A program made the position numbers and the translations under genes. Of a stretch of 48,086 bases of DNA, positions 41,651 to 48,086 are shown one piece after another. The stretch is from Rhizobiaceae bacterium. GTDB taxonomy: Bacteria; Pseudomonadota; Alphaproteobacteria; Rhizobiales; Rhizobiaceae. Under the pieces are notes generated by a model. The model saw only the letters and a list, made by a program, of their open reading frames with translations, did no database searches and was not told where the DNA came from. The stretch's first letter is position 1, and each line of letters starts with the position of its first letter. The stretch covers positions 1 through 48,086 of the forward strand of contig JAMLJD010000027.1 in assembly GCA_023953775.1 (NCBI GenBank). The letters are read 5' to 3'.

Positions 41651-42205
41651 TCAGTCGCTCTTCCACTTGATCGAACAGCCGATCGACGGCGTCTGCTCGC
41701 GCGGGCCTTCGCCCGTCTGCGCGATCTGAAGCATCGCCTCGACGAGTTCGCGCCGTGTCTCGGCGGTCGCCGCTCCCTTGCCGGCCGAATCCAGCCGTCC
41801 GCGATACTGGAGTTGAAGGTCGGCATTGAACCCGAAGAAGTCCGGCGTGCAGGCCGCGCCATAGGCGCGCGCGACGGACTGGTCCTCGTCGTGGAGGTAG
41901 GGGAACGAAAAGCCGTTCTCGCGCGCGAAGCTCTTCATCCTGTCGAAGGAGTCCTCGGGATAGGTGTCCGCATCGTTTGAATTAATGGCCAGGAAGCCGA
42001 TGCCCTGCAACGACAGCTCCCGGGCGTCGCGAACCAGCCGGTCGGTGATTGCCTTCACATAGGGACAATGATTGCAGATGAAGACCACGACGAGCCCGCC
42101 TGGCCCCGCGGTTTCGGAGATCTGGTGCTCGTTGCCGTCGGTTCCGGGCAGGATGGCGTCCACCGCCCGCCAGCCGAAATCGCACACCGGAGGATTGGCG
42201 GCCAC
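41651..42205 (-). CDS. Thioredoxin-like (AhpC/TSA-type) protein
   Basis: 184 residues starting with GTG, six bases after the epimerase stop. The fold is that of peroxiredoxin/TlpA-like proteins: LVVVFICNHCPYVKAITDRL with CxxC at 43-46, AINSNDADTYPEDSFDRMKS, and ACTPDFFGFNADLQLQYRG with the cis-Pro. No signal peptide is evident, so it is cytoplasmic. This group (thioredoxin family, CNHCPY type) has no firmly assigned substrate; a role in peroxide reduction or thiol repair is probable. It ends 12 bases from the convergent RpiR gene. Confidence 0.85.
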   Translation of the reverse strand: MAANPPVCDFGWRAVDAILPGTDGNEHQISETAGPGGLVVVFICNHCPYVKAITDRLVRDARELSLQGIGFLAINSNDADTYPEDSFDRMKSFARENGFSFPYLHDEDQSVARAYGAACTPDFFGFNADLQLQYRGRLDSAGKGAATAETRRELVEAMLQIAQTGEGPREQTPSIGCSIKWKSD

Positions 42206-42211
42206 GACGCG

Positions 42212-42895
42212 CTAGGCCGCTTCGGCGGCGCGATCGGCAGCCACGCGGATCGCGTCCATGTTGCTGCGATAGGCGCTTTCCGTACCGCCCTTGAACACAG
42301 CCGAGCCTGCGACCAGCACGTCCGCACCTGCCGCCGTCACCAGCGGCGCCGTATCCGGCGTGACCCCGCCGTCGATCTCGATATGGATCGGCCGGCGCCC
42401 GATCATCGCCTTGACGCGCCGCGTCTTCTCGATCACGGACGGAATGAAGGCTTGCCCGCCGAAGCCGGGATTGACAGTCATCAGCAGGACAAGGTCGAGC
42501 CGGTCTAGCACATATTCGATGGCGCTTTCGGGCGTCGAAGGATTGAGCGAAACGCCAGCCTTCTTGCCGAGATCGCGGATCGCCTGCAGCGAGCGGTCGA
42601 GATGCGGTCCGGCCTCCGCATGCACCGTGATGATGTCGCAGCCGGCATCGGCGAATGCCGCGAGGTAGGGATCGGCCGGCGCGATCATCAGATGGCAGTC
42701 GAACACCTTGTCCGTGCGGCCGCGGATCGACTTGATCACCTGCGGCCCGAAGGTGATGTTGGGCACGAAATGGCCGTCCATCACGTCGAGATGGATCCAG
42801 TCGGCGCCCGCGGCGGCAACCGCTTCCACTTCGTCGCCGAGGCGCGAAAAATCCGAAGCGAGCACCGATGGCGCGATGAGCGTGCGGCCGGTCAT
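42212..42895 (-). CDS. rpe: Ribulose-phosphate 3-epimerase
   Basis: 227 residues, TIM barrel. [16 protein letters not shown] at the N terminus, [17 protein letters not shown] (metal His and catalytic Asp), [11 protein letters not shown] (phosphate loop) and IEIDGGVTP (second catalytic Asp) are all intact, so it should interconvert D-ribulose 5-phosphate and D-xylulose 5-phosphate. The short gap to the thioredoxin-like gene suggests co-transcription. Whether it is the housekeeping copy or a paralogue serving pentose use cannot be told from this window. Confidence 0.95.
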   Translation of the reverse strand: MTGRTLIAPSVLASDFSRLGDEVEAVAAAGADWIHLDVMDGHFVPNITFGPQVIKSIRGRTDKVFDCHLMIAPADPYLAAFADAGCDIITVHAEAGPHLDRSLQAIRDLGKKAGVSLNPSTPESAIEYVLDRLDLVLLMTVNPGFGGQAFIPSVIEKTRRVKAMIGRRPIHIEIDGGVTPDTAPLVTAAGADVLVAGSAVFKGGTESAYRSNMDAIRVAADRAAEAA

Positions 42896-42978
42896 GGAAA
42901 CTGCTTTACCTACTATGGCACTGACCCTGCATAATTCCCCCGCACGCGCTTGTCGACTACCTCGGCCGCGCGGCCGGC

Positions 42979-43629
42979 CTAGCCGGCTGCCGGGTGAGTG
43001 CCCGCGTCGCGGAATTGGGGTATCTGCATGGCAAGCTCGTAGTCGCGCTTTTGCGCCCGCTGATAGGCGGGTCGCTCCTCGATCCTGGCGACATAATCCT
43101 TGAAGACCTGCCTTTCCGGCAGCACCCGGAGAACGTTCATGGTGAACGCCACTCCGGAGGCAAGCTGGGTGTCGGCGGCCGTGAAGCGGCTGCCCGCCGC
43201 ATACTCGTTGCGCGTCAGGTGCTTTTCGACATTCGCGACCATGTCGTCGAACAGGCCGAACGGATAGTCGTTGCTGACATAGGTGAGCTTGTGCGCCTTC
43301 GCGCAGATCACCGGATCGAACACCGAATCGCTGTATACGGTCCAGGTGAGGTACTTGGCGCGCGCCGGATCGCCGATCGCCGGCGCAAGCCCGGCTTTTA
43401 CGAAGACATCAGCCAGATAGATCGTGATCGCGGCCCGTTCGGTAACGATCGTTCCATCATGATCGATCGCCGGGACCTTCTTGTTCGGCTGGACGGCGCG
43501 ATAATCCTCGGGCGCCCCGCCCTCGGCGCGGATATCGGGCAGGATCAGATCGTAATCGACGCCCAGCTCCTCCAGCAGCCACAGCATCCCCGAACTGCGC
43601 GACCATGGTGCGTGATAGAATTTCAGCAT
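42979..43629 (-). CDS. Glutathione S-transferase family protein
   Basis: 216 residues. The N-terminal thioredoxin-like domain (about 1-80) begins [20 protein letters not shown] with a candidate catalytic Ser at 10-13, and has [20 protein letters not shown], where cis-Pro and E-R/S bind glutathione. The helical domain follows (about 90-205) with the N-capping motif FTAADTQLA. It could conjugate or isomerise an electrophile with glutathione. It is 83 bases ahead of the epimerase and downstream of the transporter terminator, so it is a separate unit. Confidence 0.9.
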   Translation of the reverse strand: MLKFYHAPWSRSSGMLWLLEELGVDYDLILPDIRAEGGAPEDYRAVQPNKKVPAIDHDGTIVTERAAITIYLADVFVKAGLAPAIGDPARAKYLTWTVYSDSVFDPVICAKAHKLTYVSNDYPFGLFDDMVANVEKHLTRNEYAAGSRFTAADTQLASGVAFTMNVLRVLPERQVFKDYVARIEERPAYQRAQKRDYELAMQIPQFRDAGTHPAAG

Positions 43630-43719
43630 CCCGACATCCTCGTTGTTGTGCAGATGACCGATACTATCAGCCGCCCCTGACAGGGGACTGTCAGGAGACT
43701 GGCCGCGGCGGCAAAGAAA

Positions 43720-43741
43720 AAGGGCGCCGTCCGGCGCCCTT
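43720..43741 (-). terminator. Rho-independent terminator after the BMP binding-protein gene
   Basis: On the minus strand AAGGGCGCC and GGCGCCCTT form a nine-pair perfect stem with a four-base loop, followed by TTTTCTTTG. It lies 29 bases past the stop of the gene at 43770 and ends the transporter operon. Confidence 0.92.
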
Positions 43742-43769
43742 CTCCGATCTTGTCGCGACGACCGACAGG

Positions 43770-44840
43770 TTACTGCGGCAGCTTGTCGTCAACGCCCTCG
43801 ACGTAGAAGTTGAGACCGAGAAGCACACCGGGATCGGCGACCTCGCCTTCGGCAAGCCACTCGGTACCGTCCTGCTTCTTGATCGGACCGGTGAACGGAT
43901 CGAACTCGCCCGATTTGATCTTGGCCTCGGTTTCCTCGGCGAGCTTCTTCACGTCGTCGGGCATGTTCGTGTAGGGCGCCATGACGACGTGGCCCTCCTT
44001 CATGCCGGCCCAGACATCGACCTGCTCCCAGGTGCCTTCGTGCACCGCCTTGACCCGCTCGACATAGTACGGCCCCCAGTCATCGACGATCGAGGTGAGC
44101 TGGGTCTCCGGGCCGAACTTGATCATGTCGGACGCCTGGCCGAACGCCTTGATGCCGCGCTCGGAAGCCACCTGCATCGGACCGGTCGAATCGGTGTGCT
44201 GGGTGATGATGTCGACACCCTGGTCGATCAGCGCCTTGGCGGCGTCGGCTTCCTTGCCCGGGTCGAACCAGGTATTGGCCCACACGACCTTGACCTTGAA
44301 GTCGGGATTGACGGACTGCGCCCCGAGCACGAACGCGTTGATGCCCATCACCACCTCGGGGATCGGGAACGAGGCGATGTAGCCCGCCACGCCGGCCTTG
44401 GAGAGGCTGGCCGCGATCACGCCCTGGACGTAACGGCCCTCGTGGAACTTCGAGTTGTAGGTCGCGACGTTCGCGTGCTCGCGCTTGTAACCGGTCGCAT
44501 GCTCGAACTTGATGTCGGGAAACTTGGCCGCGACCTTGTTCGTCGCATCCATGTAGCCAAACGAGGTGGTGAAGATGATGTCGCAGCCCGAAAGTGCGAG
44601 GCGCTCCAGCGCGCGCTCGGCATCGGCGCCTTCCGGCACGCTCTCCAGGTAGGAGGTCTCGACGGCGTCGCCGAGCGCTTCCTCGACCTCGAGCCGGCCC
44701 TGGTCGTGCTGATACGACCAGCCGAAATCGCCGATCGGGCCGACATAGATGAAACACGCCTTGGTCTTTTCCTGCGCAAGGGCGCCGGCCGAAAACAGCA
44801 CGGCGGTCGATGCGGCAAGCGCGAATAGTGTTTTCCTCAT
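43770..44840 (-). CDS. BMP-family ABC transporter substrate-binding protein
   Basis: 356 residues with a Sec signal peptide (about 1-22, ending GALA). The mature protein follows the basic-membrane-protein/PnrA family: KACFIYVGPIGDFGWSYQHD at the N terminus, CDIIFTTSFGYMDATNKVAA, and VDIITQHTDSTGPMQVASER. These proteins usually bind purine nucleosides. It is the last gene of the four-gene transporter operon and is followed by a strong terminator. A gap of 63 bases separates it from the permease upstream. Confidence 0.92.
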   Translation of the reverse strand: MRKTLFALAASTAVLFSAGALAQEKTKACFIYVGPIGDFGWSYQHDQGRLEVEEALGDAVETSYLESVPEGADAERALERLALSGCDIIFTTSFGYMDATNKVAAKFPDIKFEHATGYKREHANVATYNSKFHEGRYVQGVIAASLSKAGVAGYIASFPIPEVVMGINAFVLGAQSVNPDFKVKVVWANTWFDPGKEADAAKALIDQGVDIITQHTDSTGPMQVASERGIKAFGQASDMIKFGPETQLTSIVDDWGPYYVERVKAVHEGTWEQVDVWAGMKEGHVVMAPYTNMPDDVKKLAEETEAKIKSGEFDPFTGPIKKQDGTEWLAEGEVADPGVLLGLNFYVEGVDDKLPQ

Positions 44841-44903
44841 GGTAGATCCTGCCTTTTTTGGTTGCTTGAAACCTGGAGCCTTGTCCCGTCTTTTTGTTCT
44901 AGC

Positions 44904-45818
44904 TTATCGATCCGGCACAAACGGCTGCCCCAGGGAAGCCGGAGTGTTGACCAGCGTCAGCCTCTTGTTCCTGGAGATTAGAACAAGAACCACGACGGTC
45001 GCCAGATAGGGAAGCGAAGAAAGCAGTTGCGAGGGCACGCCTATCCCCAGCGCCTGCGCGTGGAGCTGGCCGATCGACACTGCGCCGAAGAGATAGGCGC
45101 CGGTAAGCACCCGCCAGGGCCGCCACGAGGCGAACACGACCAGCGCCAGCGCGATCCAGCCGCGACCCGCCGACATGTTCTCGACCCATTGCGGCACGTA
45201 GACCAGCGAAAGATAGGCGCCGGCAAGGCCCGCGCAGGCGCCGCCGAACATCACCGCCAGATAGCGGATGGCGATCACCTTGATGCCCAGCGCATGCGCG
45301 GAGCCGTGATTGTCGCCGACCGAGCGCAGCGTCAGGCCCGCCTTCGAATAGAACAGGAAGTAGGACACGGCTGCGACGAGGGCGACCGAGACGTAGAACA
45401 GCGGATCCTGTCCAAAGAACAGCCTGCCGACATACGGGATGTCCGTCAGGACCGGGATGTAGATGGCCGTCAGCTTGACGCCCGGCAGTCCGACGAAATT
45501 CTCGCCGATCATGCCGGAAAGGCCGAGCCCCAGCAGCGTCAGTGCTAGTCCCGTCGCGACCTGGTTGGTCACCAGCGTCAGGGTCAGGAAGCCGAACAGC
45601 AGCGAGAACAGGATGCCGACCGCGATCGCGGCGAACACGCCCAGCCAGGGCGACCCCGTCGTCCAGGCCACGCCGAAGCCGGTGACGGCACCCATGATCA
45701 TCATGCCCTCGACGCCGAGATTGAGGACGCCGGAACGCTCCACGACGAGCTCGCCGATCGCCGCGATCAGCAGTGGCGTCGCGGCGGTGGCGATGGTGAT
45801 GAGGATATCTTCAAACAT
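44904..45818 (-). CDS. BMP-type ABC transporter permease (second, NupQ-like)
   Basis: 304 residues of the BPD_transp_2 permease family with about eight hydrophobic segments. LLIAAIGELVVERSGVLNLGVEGMM (about 15-39) is the hallmark N-terminal element of the nucleoside-type second permease, and HGSAHALGIKVIAIRYLAVM contains the coupling helix. It overlaps the other permease gene by eight bases. With it, it would form the channel for the ligand captured by the BMP protein. Confidence 0.91.
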   Translation of the reverse strand: MFEDILITIATAATPLLIAAIGELVVERSGVLNLGVEGMMIMGAVTGFGVAWTTGSPWLGVFAAIAVGILFSLLFGFLTLTLVTNQVATGLALTLLGLGLSGMIGENFVGLPGVKLTAIYIPVLTDIPYVGRLFFGQDPLFYVSVALVAAVSYFLFYSKAGLTLRSVGDNHGSAHALGIKVIAIRYLAVMFGGACAGLAGAYLSLVYVPQWVENMSAGRGWIALALVVFASWRPWRVLTGAYLFGAVSIGQLHAQALGIGVPSQLLSSLPYLATVVVLVLISRNKRLTLVNTPASLGQPFVPDR

Positions 45819-46908
45819 GTGCGGCCTCCCCCGCGGCGGCGGCCTGCGGCCGGACGATGCGGATGCGGTAGAGAATGAGCGTGTCGCAGGCGAGCACGAA
45901 GAACAGGATCATGCCCTGGAAAGCCCGCACCACCTTGTCGGACAGGCCGACGGAGATCTGTGCCGCCTCGCCGCCGAGATAAGTCAGCGCGAGGATCAGA
46001 CCTGCCGCGACGATGCCGAGCGGATTGAGCCGGCCGAGGAAGGCGACGATGATCGCCGTGAAGCCGTAGCCGGGCGAAATCGTCGGCCTCAGCTGGCCGA
46101 TGGCGCCGGACACCTCGGAGATGCCCGCCAGCCCCGCGAGCGCGCCCGACAGCAGGAAGGCGAAGAAGATCATGCGGCTCTGCGAGAAGCCGGCGAAGCG
46201 GCCGGCGCGCGGGCTTTGCCCGATCACCTTGACCTCGAAGCCCTTCAGCGTCCGCGTCAGCATGAACCACACCGCGATGGCCGCGAGAATGGCGAAGACG
46301 AAGCCCAGATTGGCGCGCCCGGACGCCGGCAGTATCTCCGGCAGCACGGCGAACTGGTGGAAGGTCCGCGTTTCGGGGAAGTTGAAGCCCTCGGGATTGC
46401 GCCACGGTCCGCGCACCAGCCAGTCGAGGAAGAGCTGGGCGACATAGACCAGCATCAGGCTGGTCAGGATCTCGTTTGTGTTGAAGCGAGCTTTGAGAAG
46501 CGCGGGAATGGCGGCGTAGGCCGCTCCGCCGATTATCCCCATCAACAGCATCAGGGGCAGGACAAACGCGTTCTGGAATTGCGGAAACATCACCGGCAGG
46601 ATCGACCCGGCGATGGCACCGAGGATGAACTGGCCCTCCGCGCCGATGTTCCAGTTGTTGGAGAGATAACAGATCGACAGCCCGACCGCGATCAGGATCA
46701 GCGGCGCGGCCTTGATCGCCAGTTCGTGCAGCGACCAGGTCTCGCGCAGCGGGTCGATGAAGTAATAATAGAGCGCAGTGCCGGGGTTCTTGCCCAGAAG
46801 CGAGAAAAGCACAGCGCCCGCGACGATCGTCAGCGCCAGCGCGATGAGCGGCGAGATGGCGCCGAACAGCGCCGAGCGCTGCGGCCTCTTCACAAGTTCG
46901 ATACGCAT
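45811..46908 (-). CDS. BMP-type ABC transporter permease (first, NupP-like)
   Basis: 365 residues, longer than its partner as is usual for the first permease of this group. About nine membrane segments; LSICYLSNNWNIGAEGQFIL (about 77-96) corresponds to the conserved first loop and IGQSPRAGRFAGFSQSRMIF (about 233-252) to the coupling helix. Its ATG shares a base with the stop of the ATPase gene (TGATG). It forms a heterodimer with the next gene product. Confidence 0.91.
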   Translation of the reverse strand: MRIELVKRPQRSALFGAISPLIALALTIVAGAVLFSLLGKNPGTALYYYFIDPLRETWSLHELAIKAAPLILIAVGLSICYLSNNWNIGAEGQFILGAIAGSILPVMFPQFQNAFVLPLMLLMGIIGGAAYAAIPALLKARFNTNEILTSLMLVYVAQLFLDWLVRGPWRNPEGFNFPETRTFHQFAVLPEILPASGRANLGFVFAILAAIAVWFMLTRTLKGFEVKVIGQSPRAGRFAGFSQSRMIFFAFLLSGALAGLAGISEVSGAIGQLRPTISPGYGFTAIIVAFLGRLNPLGIVAAGLILALTYLGGEAAQISVGLSDKVVRAFQGMILFFVLACDTLILYRIRIVRPQAAAAGEAAHV

Positions 46909-48086
46909 CAGGCGTGCTCCTCGGAATTCTGGGCCGCGGCATGGCCGGAGGCTCCCGCGCCGCCCATCAACAGGCCGATCTTTTCATAGGTCGCCTCCGC
47001 GATCGGTATCGGCGCCGAGAGCTGCCCGTCATGCATGACCGAAATCGCGTCCGACACCTCGAACAGCTCGTCGAGGTCCTGGCTGATCACCACGACCGCC
47101 GAACCTGATCGCGCCAGATCGATGAGCGCCTGCCGGATACGCGCGGCAGCACCCGCGTCGACGCCCCAGGTCGGCTGATTGACCAGCATCACCGCCGGCT
47201 GCCGGTCGAGCTCGCGGCCGATGATGAACTTCTGCAGATTGCCTCCCGAAAGCGATGCCGCTTCGGGATTCTCGGCGCTCTTGCGCACGTCCATCTCGCC
47301 GACGATACGCTTCGAGGCCTCGGCGATCGTTCGGTCCTTGATGCTGCCGAGCAGGCCGATCAGCGATTTGGAGTCGGTCCGGTAGCGCGACAAAAGCAGA
47401 TTGTCGGTCAGCCGCATCTGCGGCACCGCGCCGTGCCCGAGCCGTTCCTCGGGAACGAAGGCTGCGCCCAGAAGCCGGCGTCCGGAAATGTCGAGCCTGC
47501 CGGCGTCCTTGCCGCGGATGCGGACCGTGCCGGCGCCCTGCTGGCGCGCCTCGCCGGACACCGCCTCGAAGAATTCGCCCTGCCCGTTGCCCGCTACGCC
47601 GGCAATGCCGATCACCTGCCCTGCTGGCACTGACAGCCAGATGTCGCGAAGCCGGATCGAGAACGGGCCCGCCGGTTCACGGCTCAACCCGCGCACTTCG
47701 AGCAGTGGCTCGCCCGCGCCGCCTTCCGGCGCCTCGCGCACGATCGTCTGAACCTCGTTGCCAACCATCATCCGGGCGAGCGAGGCTGCCGTCTCCTGAC
47801 GTGGGTCGCAATGGTCAACCACCTTGCCGTGCCGCATCACCGTGGCCCGGTCGCACAGCCGTTTCACCTCGTCGAGGCGATGCGAGATGTAGAGGATCGA
47901 CTTGCCTTCGGAGCGCAGGCGTTCGAGTGTCTCGAACAGCTTGTCGGCCTCCTGCGGCGTCAGCACCGACGTCGGCTCGTCGAGGATTATCAGCTCAGGC
48001 TTCTGAAGCAGGCATCGAATGATCTCGATACGCTGCCGCTCACCGACCGAGAGATCGCCGACATGGGCATAGGGATCGAGCGGCAG
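46908..48086 (-). CDS. BMP-type ABC transporter ATP-binding protein, C-terminal part (cut by window edge)
   Basis: 393 residues are visible; the N terminus with the first Walker A lies beyond the right edge. The frame stays open to 48086. Domain 1 remains as the signature LSVGERQ and Walker B LIILDEPTSVL with the H-loop ISHRLDE. Domain 2 has IAGVAGNGQGEFFEAV as a P-loop-like segment, signature LSGGNLQK and a Walker B region VMLVNQPTWGVDAG, where the usual Glu is Gln, the normal state for the inactive half in this family. It powers the two permeases downstream. Confidence 0.92.
   Translation of the reverse strand: MPLDPYAHVGDLSVGERQRIEIIRCLLQKPELIILDEPTSVLTPQEADKLFETLERLRSEGKSILYISHRLDEVKRLCDRATVMRHGKVVDHCDPRQETAASLARMMVGNEVQTIVREAPEGGAGEPLLEVRGLSREPAGPFSIRLRDIWLSVPAGQVIGIAGVAGNGQGEFFEAVSGEARQQGAGTVRIRGKDAGRLDISGRRLLGAAFVPEERLGHGAVPQMRLTDNLLLSRYRTDSKSLIGLLGSIKDRTIAEASKRIVGEMDVRKSAENPEAASLSGGNLQKFIIGRELDRQPAVMLVNQPTWGVDAGAAARIRQALIDLARSGSAVVVISQDLDELFEVSDAISVMHDGQLSAPIPIAEATYEKIGLLMGGAGASGHAAAQNSEEHA

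Overview
The window is GC-rich and almost entirely coding on both strands. Alphaproteobacterial features include RbsABC-, BMP- and TRAP-type uptake operons, a QuiC-type 3-dehydroshikimate dehydratase with its associated shikimate dehydrogenase type, N-formylglutamate amidohydrolase, and short ATGA/GTGA gene overlaps. The best guess is a metabolically versatile member of the Hyphomicrobiales (Phyllobacteriaceae-like). This is inferred from gene content; no rRNA, tRNA or core marker is present to fix it. No CRISPR array, intact insertion sequence, phage gene or origin was seen.

Layout. (1) 1-2836: two tandem periplasmic PepSY-domain proteins on the minus strand, the first cut by the window edge, divergent from a QseBC/PmrAB-type two-component system. 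(2) 2837-5527: a more AT-rich, gene-poor stretch holding a ferric-reductase-like membrane protein with a Tat-exported intradiol-dioxygenase-fold partner, a frameshifted Lrp/AsnC fragment and an SGNH-hydrolase-like protein that has lost its catalytic residues. This looks like a recombination scar. (3) 5550-11514: an AraC-regulated molybdenum hydroxylase operon (SRPBCC, FAD, 2Fe-2S and a large subunit split into two genes) ending in an amidohydrolase. (4) 11787-19555: a ribose-type sugar ABC transporter between two alpha/beta hydrolases, divergent from a degenerate ROK repressor across a perfect palindrome. (5) 19766-20664: a divergent MarR pair. (6) 20706-32811: a TetR-controlled shikimate/quinate-type operon with TRAP transporter, shikimate dehydrogenase, 3-dehydroshikimate dehydratase and a CoA module (CoA-transferase, acyl-CoA dehydrogenase, hot-dog hydratase, SDR). 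(7) 32836-41638: an RpiR-linked minus-strand operon: N-formylglutamate amidohydrolase-like enzyme, TRAP transporter, glutamine-synthetase-like ligase, aldehyde dehydrogenase and iron alcohol dehydrogenase. (8) 41651-48086: thioredoxin-like protein, ribulose-phosphate 3-epimerase, glutathione transferase and a BMP-type nucleoside-like ABC transporter whose ATPase runs off the right edge.

How it works together. Regions 3 to 8 read as a row of catabolic modules, most with their own uptake system and local regulator. The two most interesting are region 7, whose parts fit glutamylation of an amine or amino alcohol, oxidation of the protected alcohol to an acid, and hydrolysis of the glutamyl amide; and region 6, which joins the dehydroshikimate route to a beta-oxidation-like set of CoA enzymes. 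Substrates are inferred from gene neighbours only.
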